A stretch of DNA of 64,000 bases from Lichenostomus cassidix (Eukaryota > Chordata > Aves > Passeriformes > Meliphagidae). Position numbers and translations under genes: made by a program. A model generated the notes under the pieces. That model did no database searches. It had not been told where the DNA came from and worked only from the letters and a program-made list of their open reading frames with translations. Location of the stretch: the NCBI GenBank assembly GCA_008360975.2, contig CM039182.1:45582491-45646490 (forward strand), read 5' to 3'. Positions 1 through 11,884 of this stretch are shown here, one piece after another; position 1 is the stretch's first letter; each line of letters begins with the position of its first letter.

Positions 1-925
1 CAAGGCAGGAAATCAAAGTCAGAGTTTCAATTTTGTACTGCACAGTTCTTTACAAGATTTGCCTTACTCATTTGAGGAGATAACAAGGTCTGTAATAATG
101 CTTGTCTACAGCCAGCCTACTTCATTGAGACCTAGGCATATACTGAACTTGACAGTGTACTTTCTTACTGAGATGGTTTCTAAGCAGATAATAAAGGCCA
201 ATCACAGAGTCAGTATCCTAGCTAAATCAAGAGTCAAAGATTTATGAGAAAAGAAGACCAGCAGAAGTCATGAGACTCTCTGCCTTTCTTCACCCATTTT
301 AGAAACAGTAGCTTCTAAAATGTTTCTAAAATAAGTGCTAGCACAAACAAAAACCCACAGCATTCATCCAGACAAGTACTCCTGTTGGTCTGAGCAAACA
401 CAGGCCAGAAAGCTCTTTGCTACCTTCCTATTAAGAACTTAACATTTTAGTGACTGTACAGGGGGCAAAGGAATACCTTTCATTATCTTAACTGCCACTG
501 CATGAGGAGGATGCCAGCCCATAACACGCTACTATTGTGCTACAGAAATAATAGCATGCCACAGGCACAGGACTTTAGCCCAAACCAATCTCACTTAACC
601 AGTGGGATGCAAAAGACAGGAGAACTTAACAGACAATATGAGAACTTGAATTTAGAGAAAACAGGAGAACTTAGACTGCAAGTGTATGGCAGATTTGAGT
701 TAAGCAATTTCACAAGTTTTGCTTGTTAAAGAAATAATGAGGAGGAAAAAAGATCCATTCCAGTTCAGCTCCTGAGAAAAACAGTGTTAAATGCCAGTTT
801 CTGTAACACAAACACCCCAGTCTCTTCTCAGCTGGCCCACTGGTACTCTTTTTTGCAGCTGTTTGATGTGATGTGGCTTTGAGCATGAATCTGTAATTTA
901 CATATTCTCATTTCTAGCAAGATTA
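1..925. other. Non-coding flank downstream of LZTFL1
   Basis: AT-rich sequence with no recognisable exon, RNA gene or repeat family. It may be distal LZTFL1 3'UTR or intergenic. Confidence 0.4.
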
Positions 926-1033
926 TTTATTGATCTGCCACCCATTTCTACAGATATTTAAAAAATAGCTATACAAAGCATTCCTATTAAAAAACCCAGC
1001 TCTTTAAAGATTAAATGTTTGAAAACATAGTAT

Positions 1034-1957
1034 TTTATTTGGAGTAAAATACAAGATACATATGAACAGGGACAGATGAACCAGTAGAATGCACTATGAG
1101 GGGACTGACAAACAAATGCAAGGCGGAGAATTACAAGTAGAAGACTCAAGAGAAGTAAGCTGTTTTCTGGTGAGGTTACATTTCTTAATGTAGATGAAAA
1201 CATCTAAAACAACTTATTTCCCAAAGAGTTGATCGATAACTTTGCTATGCATATTTAGATCACCATCTCAATATTAAGAATACTGGCAAAATCAGAATCT
1301 GTCTTCCAATGTTCAAATTTGCTTTAAATAGTTTCAAGTGAAAATGCACAACTTGTTTTAAAAGGGTCCAGCACTTTGGCTATAAAGCATATTTTTCTCA
1401 CTGTCTAATGAACACCCTCTAGAAAAATGCTACTGACCACACTTTGCTGAGCTATGACATGTCAGTGTGAAGTAACATTACAGAATCCGCATTTTTCATT
1501 TCTCCAACTTTTTACTTTCACCAATGCATTTTTTACATATAATGCTACTTCATAACTACATTAACTACACAAAAGTGAAAACTAAAGTTTCCACCTTGAA
1601 GACATCAAAAACTCTAATGCATATATTTTTGGTCTTTTTTTTCCCCCTTTTTTTAACAAAAATAAACTCCTTTGTAGGGAATGTTCTTGGTTTTTCAACA
1701 AGGTCCCATTTGCTATTTCTCAAGGAATGTCAATGGTTAACTATTAAAAACATGACTGCAGAAACTAATACCTATAAATTTTAGGTTTACAAGGAAGTAA
1801 GGTAAGTGTTTCAGTGTGAAATTAACATTAATAAAGAGTTATTTTAAACACTAGAAGCAAAGAATACACCATTCAAAATGAAAATTATTGGAAAATAATA
1901 CCAGTCTACATTTTCTTTCCATGACAACTTCTCATAGATCAGATGCTTTTTGGTATT
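1034..1957 (-). other. LZTFL1: LZTFL1 3'UTR, with candidate polyadenylation signal
   Basis: No coding capacity is recognisable here. AATAAA on the minus strand lies at 1039-1034 (TTTATT on plus), about 920 nt beyond the stop, and a second at 931-926. Either could end the transcript. The human LZTFL1 3'UTR is long, so the transcript may also run to the window edge. The extent is inferred. Confidence 0.5.
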
Positions 1958-1976
1958 TCAGTCCTCTGACTCGTAT
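1958..1976 (-). CDS. LZTFL1: LZTFL1 coding exon 10 (C-terminus) and stop
   Basis: The 19 coding nt complete Lys292 and add YESED and TGA; human ends YEPED. The acceptor is cctcag behind a T/C tract. The 3'UTR continues toward lower coordinates. Confidence 0.92.
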
Positions 1977-4900
1977 CTGAGGATTAAAAGAGAATAAATA
2001 GAAAAAATTATTAAAACGGAGTAGAAAATGCCCCAGAGATATTTTGCCTCTAAAGAAAATACAAAACCCAAGCAATAAATTACCATCCAAGAGTGATACG
2101 TCTGTCAAGGTTTACTGTATGACTTGGGTCACAGAGAAATGCATTTATTTTTTTTATTATTTTCTCTGTTTAAAAATGACCAGTTTACCAAAGAGTAGAA
2201 TGAAGAAATGACCTACCTACAAATCCAAACAACTCCCAAAGCATCTGGAACATCTCCCATCTGTATCTCTGTGTGTAGCACCTGACGCCTTATCTACCAC
2301 AGCCATGAATATCCTGCATCCTCTCCATACTAAATTCTCTCATTACTTGCTACATGGCAGCTGCTGTTGCACGCAGCAGTCCTAACCACACCTAACCAAT
2401 CTGTTCAAAGAATTGGTTTGTCAAAAATCAGGAAACAGCCTAGTAGAAGTTCTTTTTAAGGGAAAATGTATAGACTGTTTCAGAGAAAAACTGGGAGCAG
2501 AACATGAATCCAGAACAAGGCTCCTGTTGGGACAGACAGGACAGCACCACTTACTTGGAAAGCCTTCTACGCAGATCCTTTATCTGTTCATTCTTCTTGG
2601 TGAGAATCTCTTTCATGTTGCGATAGGCAGCTGTTTGCTGAAATTTCTTCTCCAGTTCCTACGTAATAACAACATCAACATATTATTTACATATTATGAA
2701 GACCAGACCAAAATGTAAAGAAAAAAAACTACTTGCTTTTCCTCCTCAAGCTTCACAATGCTTGTTTCTGTAACTTACTCAAATTTAGATGAAGTCAGCT
2801 GGTAGATTCAAATGAGATTACTGGGACATATATAGAAACACCAACTTCATTTTCTAACAAAATCAAGCTAAAAGACTTCAGAAGACTGGGAATACCTTTT
2901 CCATTAAAAAATTTCTATGCAGGCAAATGGGCAATTTTCAACTATTCACCTACTAATAATCATGCAGTTAGTTGTGGTTTTGCTATTTTACAGATAACAT
3001 GCTTTTCCACTGAAATAACAAAAATAAATGGGCAAAAATGTGGCCTGGTAAACCCTGCATCCTGTAGTGTGTGCTTGTAAAATTACTAATCAGTTAAAAT
3101 GTGAGTAAGTAATTCATCTTTACATTACAATAAAATGCTAACCTTTTCAGCTGTGGATAGTTGATCCTGAACCTTCAGTAAGTCATGTTTCGTTGTCACC
3201 AAGTCCTCTTCCAAGAATTTTTGGTTTGCTGCAGTGTCATTCAAAGTCTTCTCAAACTGGGATTTCAAAGCTGCCACTTTATTCTCCAGTTCAGTGATAT
3301 CCTGGTTTGTATTATTCTTCAATAGAAGAAATATTTAAAATATGTCAAAATCAAGAGAAGAAATATTTAAAATTTTAACTGCAAAATTCCACAGAAAGTA
3401 GGTACATCTTCATTTTTAATAATTATGTACGTTACTCCTGTAAAGCCTAAATGAGAAGTGCTTTAACTAAAAAAAAAGTTAGAGCAGGGACTGATTTATA
3501 ACTTAAAAAATTGTTAATAAATGCTTTTCATTAACAGCTGGAATGTCTTCTCTGCCAAGCTGAGATTTCAGGTTCTTGTACTTCACTTCTTTAGGAATTA
3601 GTTGGAGCCAGAGGATGAATCATATTAAAAGTTATTTACCACACAGAAACAGTAAATTACCATTTAAGATCTGTGCTACCACATCTTTTTGCAACATTTC
3701 CAAAGCTGTTAGTGTAGGACAGGTGGGAAAGGCTGAAAGTGTTAAGGCTCAAACTCTCAGTCAGGTACCAACATTGCACTGTTCTCAGATGTCTTACACA
3801 AAGAGGCTCCACAGTTGCTTGTGATGCAACTTCCCTATTTCTTCATGAGAAGAAACAAACTTTTCTGGACATCAGTTCTGGGTCACAAAACATTATGATT
3901 GTGTAATTCTTGTATGGATTTTCATTAAAAAAAACAACAAACAAAAAACCAAACACAAAACATTCTCAGGTTTTAAAGCTCAATTTCAAACTCAGAAGTG
4001 TAATGACTCAGGATGAGGCTGAACCAGCAGCACCTCAAAAACAACAAAATCTAAAACCTAAGAAAGCCCTTCTCCTTTTTCTGTCTGGAACTTAAGATTT
4101 GAGAATAGGAAACCACTTAAATCCTATTTTGAATTTTGAGACAGAGTTCAAGTCTGCAATGTTGAAAAGCACTGCATACATTTTGTATGTTTTAGATCAG
4201 AATAGACAGTTGTTATTTTTCTAAACCATGACATAAGTCAATTATGCAAAAATTTTAAACCCTCAAATTAAACTGATCCAACAGAACAGTTACTCTCAAA
4301 ATGTGACTCACACTTTGTGTGTAGAACCATGTATTAACTATTAATAAAAAAAAAAAATCAATGTGATGAGTTGGTCCTTAAGAACCACTGCAGTTTGGCA
4401 GTCATTTATTTGTTCAAAGAGTTTAAAATCTACTCCTTTATGAGTGACTGGGAGAAAGTGACAGATTATAGAGAGCAAGTTAGGATATGAAAGCTGAAGG
4501 TACTCAGCAGCCCTGACACTGAGGCCAATTCATGTTTAACCAGAAAAGCAGGATGAGATTTGGTTCCAATCTTTTAAAACTACAAACAGTATTATCCAGG
4601 ACTTAATACACCCCTTTAATATTCTAAATCTTTAATGATTTAAAGTTTAACAAAACAGAGAAAAAAAAATTGCTATGACTGATTCATCAAGTTCCCTATT
4701 AAAATATTATTGAATACTATTTTGAAAGTTACTAAGTAAAGTTTTAACATATTAAGAAAACCAAGTACATACCATAAAACCAGGTAGAAAGCAAAATAAA
4801 AAGAAATAAGGATTAAAATATGAAAATTAAAATAGAAATGTTTTATGATCTTGAACCTTACTTCCAAATCTGTAGATACTGCAGGAATTTTAAAGTCAAT

Positions 4901-7900
4901 TATTTAAAATAATGGGATTAAAGTGTTCTAATTTTGTTGAAAGCCTGAAGTGAAATGTTTTAAATTTAAGAAACAATAACACATGAACAAACTTTGGAAA
5001 ATTCTAACAATTGACAAATAAAGGTAGAACCTTAGAAACATACTAAGGTGACCTGAACAGATTTATCTGTGTCGACATGACTTGAGGCTTTTTACATTTT
5101 TTTTGGCAGCAGGTACTCACCATGTTGGAGCCCTCATTTATAAAAAGATTAAGAACCTCAAGCAATAAAAATAAAAGGTGAAACATTTTTAACAGGATGT
5201 GGATATAGGGAGAACTGCAAAAAAAAATCAAACAAGCAGCAAGTCTGGCTTGTTCATGTCAACATCAAGTGACAAACATGTGAATGCATTAGTGTTTTAT
5301 TGTTGCTCTAAAAACCAGGCTAGGTATCATTTTTTCATTAGTAAACATGAAGAAACAAACAGACAGAGATTTGTGTCTGTTAATACAAATATCAGCCCTG
5401 GGAAGATGAATTCTGGAATACTACTTCCTGATAGTTCCTGAATACATGTCATAACATCAACTAACATTATGAATTATCTGCTGACTAACAGACCAGTGGG
5501 AACAGACAATTTCAGCAGGAACAGCACTAACTCCAACTCTTGCACTTGCCAGTAAAGAAACACACCATATAGATGAACATTTTGGACGTATTGGCAACAG
5601 TTGTGTTAAATGGGAGCAGAAGCATATCTTAATTATTACCTTCTGATCTCCTTGGATCATTTGTAAATCCCTCAGTGACTTCTCCAGCTTGGACTTCTCA
5701 TCTAGGGCAGCTGTAGCCTACAATGCATTGAAAATTTAAAACCTCAGAAACATATTTTAATTGAAAACGTAAGAAAAACCATGGGATATTTATTTAGATA
5801 TCTTTGAATATGTAAGCAGCACTAAGTATCCAATCTTACAGGGAATTTACCTGTGTTTCTATTGTCCTGAGTCTGGTTTTCAATTTTTCATTTTCTTCCT
5901 GGAGACGAGCAACTGTCTTTGGGTTAATGAACAAGAAAAAGTTTGTGAACATCCTTGTGCTGTTTTGAATTTTCCAAGTATTTCAGGGAAGAAAATACAC
6001 TTCATAGCTTAGGATGGCAAAAGAGATCCTAAACCCTCATAAAAATGGCCTTCATAAGACATTAGTAATTCATTAATTTATTGTGGTTTTTTGCCCCAGT
6101 GAGAAAGCAATTTAAGTCTCCACTTCTACTTTACCATATAGGACCGTTCACTTAAACACATGCTTTACTGCATGGAGGTTATTGAGCTCAGCACCTTGTT
6201 AGTATCGAGATTCATGATTAAAAATTGCATGTTCAGATATGCACATCTCATTGCTGCTCATAATTCGTATTTCTGATCAACAGGCAAGTAAGAATTTATC
6301 CAAAGTTCCTTTTCAAAAGAGACAAGTACCAGGTTACTTCATATCATGTTCTGTGTCACAGGAAATAAGCATGTTTTATCAGGCAGAGTAAATTCACCAT
6401 ATGAAATTCGAATGATTTGGGGAAATAACAAAAAAGGTATCAGATGTAAATAATCAACAAAAACTGTTATGATTTTGAAATTATTTTTGGAAAAGAACTA
6501 CATTAATCTATACACAAAATACAAGTCTGAATTCTTGAATGCTTTAATTATCGTAGTGAATAACAACAATTTGATTCAGACATTGTACTTGACACATCAT
6601 TCTGGGAATGCAGGACAGAAGACAGAAAACAGAACTCCTTGCTAATTATCTTGATTGCCCAAAACTTAAAAGTGTAGCATTTTGGGAAAGTTCAGTTGAA
6701 TTAAATGAGTTCAATATCTAATAAAAACTACTGATAGCATTAAATACTAAAAAGCATTTTGTAATTCTAAAAACGTTCAGCTTGTGAGAAATCAGACATT
6801 TTCAAAACCAGTAAATTCCAAATTCTTTAAGTGCCTGTTTGTTCAAGAGGAATTTAACCAACTTACAAAATAAAAAAGACTGGATGTAGGAAGACTGACT
6901 TCAAGTAATATAGAAAATGCTTAATAATAACCTAATAATTTCAGCCAGCTACATATTTAATTTACTTCTTTGTTGAAACACCAGCTAGCTGCATGGAACT
7001 AATTTACTATTTTACTCCATTAAATGGAAAAATAAATTATTACAAAGGCCAAAAGGTCTTTGCAAAAGAAGGGTCAACATTCCGCTACATGTTACAGACC
7101 GTAACCGCACAATGAATTTCTGATGCTTTACAATTTTTATTAATTTACTAGTATTTTACTTTATATTCTGAGGTATATTACCATGATGCCTATATAGTGA
7201 CAGACACATTATACAAATACTACTGTACAGCTATTCAGTTCATTTGCATAAGTGGAATGATCATTAACCACAACTGCATAAGCAGCCAAGTTCTTACCTT
7301 GTTTAGCAGCTCTGACCCACCTTCATTTAATGGAGCCAGTTTTGGTTTAGTGGCATCTGCAGTGGGCTAAAGAAATAATAAAGGTGAAAAAATTAAATTA
7401 TACAGATTTCTAGGAGGAAGAAAGGTACTCCTTTAGTCTGTCAGTCTATTGACAGTTGACAGTCAATTCAGCTTTCCTTTGTAAAGCAAATGAATGACAT
7501 TTTATTTCAAGTTCATTTTTTACTGCTTCCTTAGCTCCTAAGTTATAGACTTCACTTTGAGCTTAAGTTAAACAAAAATACTGCACAGAGACATAAAAGT
7601 ATGGCAAATGTGGTTCTACAGAAGACTAACAATGCTGCAGCAACCAAAAGACAAAGGAGCAAGGAGAACATAAAAACTAATTGAGTGATTTTAAGAGTAA
7701 AAAGTTCTTACAAAGCTCCAAATAATTTTCTCATTTAAAGTATTTAAAATAATACATATTAACTAAATATATCTTTATGCTACAAACCAAATAAGGTGCA
7801 ACCATATTCATGCAAGACAAGCTAGAGTGATATCTGTGCAATCTTCTTAGCTCTTGGGTCCATGCTAGGATAAGTGAATTTCCCAGTCTTACCCCAGCTG

Positions 7901-10900
7901 CCAGGGGTAGGGAGCCCAGGAGCAGACACTTCAGCACATCCCTGGTCTGGCTGACCTTGGGATGAGGTGTGTGAGGCATGCCCCAGATGTGCAGAACCTG
8001 CACTCTGGAAACAGCCAAGGAAATTCAGAGTGAGCCATGGTGCCCAAATACAAAATGTGACTTTTTGGAGACTTTCAAAGACTGTTTTGAAAAAAAAAAG
8101 ATGGGGTTTTGTTTTTGTTTTTCTAATAAGCACAATGAGTCAATACTAAGCATTTTAAACATCTGTCATGACTCCACATGACATTTGATTATAATTTCAT
8201 TACAATAAAATTCTACCTTTTTGTTTGAAGATGTGTATTCTGACTTTTCAAACTCAGCAACCTGGTCCAATAATTCTCTTGAAAAAAAAATAAAGAGGCA
8301 TTTATTTACCAAAGGGAAAAAAGGAGGCATTTATTCACTAAGAGCAATGCTATGAAACACATTTTATCACCATTTATAATGGTGCTATGCTTTTTATTGC
8401 ATGTAAGATTCTTGTTAGAAGTACAGGATGAAGTCCTACGCAAATACCATAAATGCAACAGATCATGTCATGCAATGGTATGGTATATGCCATTGAACAG
8501 ATTTAGCATCCTTAATTAAAATATAATCTAACCAGACAACAAAAGCATTTTTTAATCAAGTCCACTCACCTGCTCTTAACTGATTAATTGAAGTAAGAAT
8601 ATTACCAATAAAACATCTTGCTGACAAATTGGAAATTATTTTGTATCTTGCTACTTTATAGATGGAAGTCTTGAAGCTAACCTATCATTGATACAATAGT
8701 AAAAAAGTAGGTTTCTATGGTTAGGAAAAGAATGCAAACAGTGAACACTTCGAAGTTTTCTTAGAGTTGAAAGTACAGCTCAATAGATGTTACCGATTCT
8801 CCAAGTCAGAGACGTCTGTCTGTAACTTCAGGTACCACTTCTCAGCCTGTGAGAAGAGCTGCCGCAGAAGTAAAACGTTGGTGTAAGTTGTGTTTATGAG
8901 CTCTGACTCCACTTCACTGTGTACAACACTCTGCAGTCCATCCAGCATGTCTATCACCTCGTCAACTGTGAAGGTCTCTTCAACAAGTCTGAACAGAGCA
9001 GTCAAGATGAGTCAGGTATGATAAAGGTAACAATTCTGCATTGTTATGAGATCCCACTACACAAGCACGACTCCTATAATACAGTATCTTCTAAAAACAT
9101 CCACTATCAGTAGTTATTAGATGACCATGGCACTACTAATTGGTTATTATATTTGAATTTTCTCTTTAAATCATTAAAATCACAAATTCCAATTCAGCTA
9201 CAGCCTTGCATCCAATTTAGACATCAGAAGCAAGACATAAAGTAATGTCATGCTGACAGTATCTATGTTAATTCCTAGGAATTTGAAAAACTTGGTTTTA
9301 AAAGCATTTGACTTCTAACTTCTGGAAAATATAGGAACATATAAACCTGAATGGAGAAAAGTCACCCCACAAAGTAGTCAAACCTGCCACTGCAGCTAGC
9401 ATATTTTGCTTTATTCTTGCTCAGAACCATGCCACACAATACCTGCTGTCCTTGAGGTCCTGAAAACAAGAATCCACTGTTTTGAGACACACACCACGCT
9501 TGAAACGAGCGAAGCGCATGTAGCTGACCACTTCATTCTGGTGGTGCTCATTAACGCCCAGCTCTGCCTGCAGACAAGGATAAAACACAAAGACAAATGT
9601 AAGCAAAAGGGGGCAAAACTACTGTGAGTACTTGCCTTCTGCCTAGTTTCTGTGATTGCTTTCACAGGGTTAGCATGCTAACTAGCAGGGTAAAAAACTA
9701 CCATAGTTTTTTTATGTCGAATCCCTATACACTTCTCATAAGTATTGTCCCTTTGAAAGCATCAGTACTTGAAAGTAAGGGCTCAAGTGACTAGTAGCAT
9801 CAAAAAAATCATACAAGATCAGAGACAGAGGCAATCAGAGGATCAGAACCAGAAGCTCTATAGGGTAGAGGAATCTCTTGGATAAATGTGTCGTTGTATT
9901 ACATGTACATATGTGTAATGTAGCTGAATGATGTATCTTTCATAGATGTACTAACAAAAAACTCAGAAAAAAGTATGTTAATTTTGTAAACTCTCAAGAC
10001 TTCTCATATGATCATAGAATCACAGAATGTGTGTGTTGTAGGGGACCTTAAAAATCATCTAGTTCCAACCCTGTGCCATGGGTAGGGACACCTCCCACTA
10101 GACCAGGTTGCTCAGAGCTCCATCCAACCTGGCTTTGAACACTGCCAGGGATAGGGCATCCACAACTTCTCTGGGCAACCTGTTGCAGTGCCTCACCACC
10201 CTCATAATAAGGAATTTTTTCTGCATATCTAATCTAAACCTACTCTCTTTCAATTAGTGCCCGTTACTCCTTGTCCTATCACTGCAGTGCCTGAAGAAGA
10301 GTCCCTCTCTGGCTTCCTTGTGGGCCTTCTCCAGGTACTGGAAGGTTGCTCCACACAACCTTCTCTTCTCCAGGCTAAACAGCCCCAACTCGTCTGTCTT
10401 TGTAGGGGAAGTGCTCCAGTCCTCTTGTCAGCTTCATGGTCCTCCTCTGGATTTGCTCCAACACTTCCATGTCCTTCCTATGTTGAAAATACCCAGAGCT
10501 GTATGCAGCACTCCAGATGAGGTCTCATGAGAGCAGATGGGGGAATCACTTCCCTCAACCTGCTGACCATGTTGTTTTTGATGGAAAAGGAGATCTTAAT
10601 CTTAAGTGATAATCTGAATTTGTTTCTCAACAGCCTATTGCCCAGAAACAAATATTGCCAGAGCAAGTTAAGAAGGAAGCAATTTTAGATCTGGCTAAGT
10701 TGCCCTTCTAAGTGTGCCTCTATTTCAAAAGAAGAACTGCTAGCATGGGCAATCACATCAGAACAACCACTGTTCATGCAGGTAGCACGAGTGACAAGCA
10801 GGCGCAACACGGCACGAGTGGGAATTTATCACCACAGTCCCCGGAGAGCTGATGCAGACAAAAGCAGGCCCACTGCATTTACTCCGATGTACTTGGTTAG

Positions 10901-11529
10901 GATGGCTGGTGCTGGGGAGGGACAGCAAGGCAGCAACTCTGACAGGACAGTTCATCTGATCACCTTGTCCTTAGTAACCCACCCGTGCAGGGAAGCTACA
11001 GAGACAATGCAGTACTGCGATACCTGGATGAACGATCAGTACCCTGGAAACTAAATGCAGCCGAGGAAGCAGCACCAGCAGCAAATAAAACCAGCTCTCA
11101 TAGTGTGCAAGCCTGATGTCGCCCACAAAGTCCCACATACTGTAGACGAAGGATCATACCGAAAGCTAAATTGATACTCTCTTTGCTGGTTGCTGGAGGG
11201 GTTTTTTGAGTTGAAAAGCTTCTACTCATTACATACAGAGAGGAAATAAAACGCAAGCTCGTGATCTCCGAGTCAGCCGCGCCGACACGCAGATAAGCCA
11301 CGGGGCCACGGGATCCCGCAAAAAGCCCAAACCCCGGGAGTCTCCGCAGGGATGACAGGGATGCCCAGGAGGGCAGCTAACGGCCGCAGCTCCCCCGGGC
11401 GGCTCCCGCATGACGACAGGCCGCAGCCCGGCCCCGCCTGCGGGCTGGCCGCCCGACACGGACTCCTGTGCCGGGATGCCGGGATGCAGAAGGAATGCCG
11501 GGCAGCAGACCCCTTCCGCTACTCACCAT
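1958..11529 (-). CDS. LZTFL1: LZTFL1, leucine zipper transcription factor-like 1 (whole coding span, 10 exons)
   Basis: Cytoplasmic coiled-coil protein known to bind the BBSome and control its entry into cilia; human mutations cause Bardet-Biedl syndrome type 17. Coding exons on the minus strand are 11529-11527, 9567-9443, 8988-8794, 8277-8217, 7366-7298, 5916-5851, 5717-5640, 3316-3143, 2658-2555 and 1976-1958. They sum to 894 nt, giving 297 residues plus stop; from memory the human protein has 299. Every junction is GT-AG and the phase holds throughout. Recognisable blocks are AELGVNEHHQNEV near the N-terminus, VVHSEVESELINT near residue 65, KPKLAPLNEGG near residue 135, and a long heptad-rich coiled coil from about 100 to the end, finishing in YESED. 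The introns hold no other gene that I can see; one CR1 sits in intron 1. The full protein match along its length makes the identification secure. Confidence 0.97.
2555..2658 (-). CDS. LZTFL1: LZTFL1 coding exon 9
   Basis: A 104-nt exon, residues 258-291 plus two bases of Lys292: ELEKKFQQTAAYRNMKEIL, then KKNEQIKDLRRRLS. Acceptor acgtag. The donor GTAAGT overlaps an in-frame TAA, so read-through without splicing would stop almost at once and lose only the last residues. Confidence 0.96.
3143..3316 (-). CDS. LZTFL1: LZTFL1 coding exon 8
   Basis: A 174-nt exon, residues 200-257, with LENKVAALKSQFEKTLND and TKHDLLKVQDQLSTAEK. Acceptor ttgaag behind a T-rich tract, donor GTTAGC. One residue shorter than human at its start, where the sequence is diverged. 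Confidence 0.95.
5640..5717 (-). CDS. LZTFL1: LZTFL1 coding exon 7
   Basis: A 78-nt exon, residues 174-199 (ATAALDEKSKLEKSL and onward to QGDQK). Acceptor ttgtag, donor GTAATA, phase 0. Coiled coil. Confidence 0.95.
5851..5916 (-). CDS. LZTFL1: LZTFL1 coding exon 6
   Basis: A 66-nt exon, residues 152-173 (TVARLQEENEKLKTRLRTIETQ), the start of the strong leucine-zipper heptads. The acceptor is read as ccaaag before ACAGTT, because phase 0 and human length require it. A ctcag-type site is not available, so the first three residues (TVA against human EIL) are the least certain of the protein. Confidence 0.88.
7298..7366 (-). CDS. LZTFL1: LZTFL1 coding exon 5
   Basis: A 69-nt exon, residues 129-151, containing ATKPKLAPLNEGG and ending ELLNK. 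Acceptor ctttag, donor GTAAGA, phase 0 on both sides. Human has one extra residue here (GGTAELLNK against GGSELLNK). Confidence 0.94.
8217..8277 (-). CDS. LZTFL1: LZTFL1 coding exon 4
   Basis: A 61-nt exon, residues 108-128 (RELLDQVAEFEKSEYTSSNKK). It is too short to stand out as an open frame by itself. Acceptor ttcaag, donor GTAGAA; phases match exons 3 and 5. Confidence 0.94.
8794..8988 (-). CDS. LZTFL1: LZTFL1 coding exon 3
   Basis: Residues 43-107 plus two bases of Arg108 (195 nt). Acceptor gttcag, donor GTAACA. It contains LVEETFTVDEV, VVHSEVESELINT and LLLRQLFSQAEKWYLKLQ, nearly identical to mammalian LZTFL1. Confidence 0.97.
9443..9567 (-). CDS. LZTFL1: LZTFL1 coding exon 2
   Basis: Residues 2-42 plus two bases of Arg43 (125 nt). 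Acceptor ctgcag, donor GTATTG. It encodes the conserved N-terminal block with EHHQNEVVSYMRFAR and KTVDSCFQDLKDSR, the globular part before the coiled coil. Confidence 0.96.
10011..10590 (-). mobile_element. CR1 LINE, 3' end, in LZTFL1 intron 1
   Basis: Reverse-oriented CR1 starting with atcatagaatcacagaatg, the reverse complement of the CR1 tail, followed by the typical stretches 'atctagttccaaccctgtgccatggg' in type and 'ctctgggcaacctgttgcag'. Reading the minus strand at the far end gives NNMVSRLREVI and MRPHLECCIQLW, the C-terminal part of CR1 reverse transcriptase. It is 5'-truncated and has no intact frame, as is usual for CR1. Confidence 0.93.
11527..11529 (-). CDS. LZTFL1: LZTFL1 coding exon 1 (start codon only)
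   Basis: The exon contributes only the ATG. The context GCCGCCATGG is a strong Kozak site, and the donor GTGAGT follows the ATG directly. Joining to exon 2 gives M-AELGVNEH, the expected N-terminus. The 5'UTR runs upstream into the GC-rich promoter; the transcription start is not determinable. Confidence 0.93.
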
Positions 11530-11570
11530 GGCGGCGGCTCCGCCGGCGCTCGGACGGCTGCGGGCCCAGC

Positions 11571-11584
11571 GTTGCCATGGAGAC
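11571..11584. promoter_or_regulatory. RFX X-box in LZTFL1 promoter
   Basis: GTTGCCATGGAGAC fits the X-box consensus RYYNYY-N(1-3)-RRNRAC with no mismatch and a 2-nt spacer. It lies 42 nt upstream of the LZTFL1 start codon. RFX factors drive many cilia genes through this site, so the match agrees with the gene's ciliary role. Binding itself is inferred. Confidence 0.72.
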
Positions 11585-11616
11585 CGAAGCCTCGCGAGCG
11601 CCCTTGGAGCGCTCCG

Positions 11617-11621
11617 ATTGG
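11617..11621 (-). promoter_or_regulatory. CCAAT box, LZTFL1 promoter
   Basis: ATTGG on plus reads CCAAT in the direction of LZTFL1 transcription, about 90 nt before the start codon, a usual NF-Y position. Short motif, so chance is possible. Confidence 0.5.
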
Positions 11622-11633
11622 CGGCGGCGCGCC

Positions 11634-11639
11634 CACGTG
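11634..11639. promoter_or_regulatory. CACGTG E-box, LZTFL1 promoter
   Basis: The palindrome CACGTG is followed by AC (minus strand GTCACGTG), a core shared by USF and TFEB/TFE3 sites. It sits at the upstream edge of the CpG island. Function is inferred. Confidence 0.4.
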
Positions 11640-11884
11640 ACCCGCGCACAGTGGAACCATTCAGGAGTTTTTTCTCTGTTGTTTTTTTGGCTGGTTTTTT
11701 TTCCTTTACCTTTGGATTTCGTACGTGATCAAGTGCAATTTGGAAAACTCTGCTGTGCAGCAGGGCCCTGCTGAAGCGGTAGAGGCTTAGGCGCGATGGG
11801 CAATATCCCACGTTTATTTACACCACATTTTTCCCAAAACATGGATTTTTTGCAAAGCGTTAGCATGTCAGTAGGACAACACAG

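Larger units (their letters stand above)
11260..11660 (-). promoter_or_regulatory. LZTFL1: LZTFL1 GC-rich promoter / CpG island
   Basis: A sharp rise in GC and CpG against an AT-rich background, centred on the LZTFL1 start codon. On the side upstream of the ATG it holds an X-box (11571-11584), a CTCGCGAG core (11591-11598), a reverse CCAAT box (11617-11621) and a CACGTG E-box (11634-11639). No TATA box is evident, which fits a housekeeping CpG-island promoter. The exact start site is unknown. Confidence 0.8.

Noticed and set aside
11352..11811. Open frames of 140-144 codons over the LZTFL1 promoter
   Set aside because: GC-rich composition effect; the conserved LZTFL1 start is on minus at 11529 and these frames have no homology.
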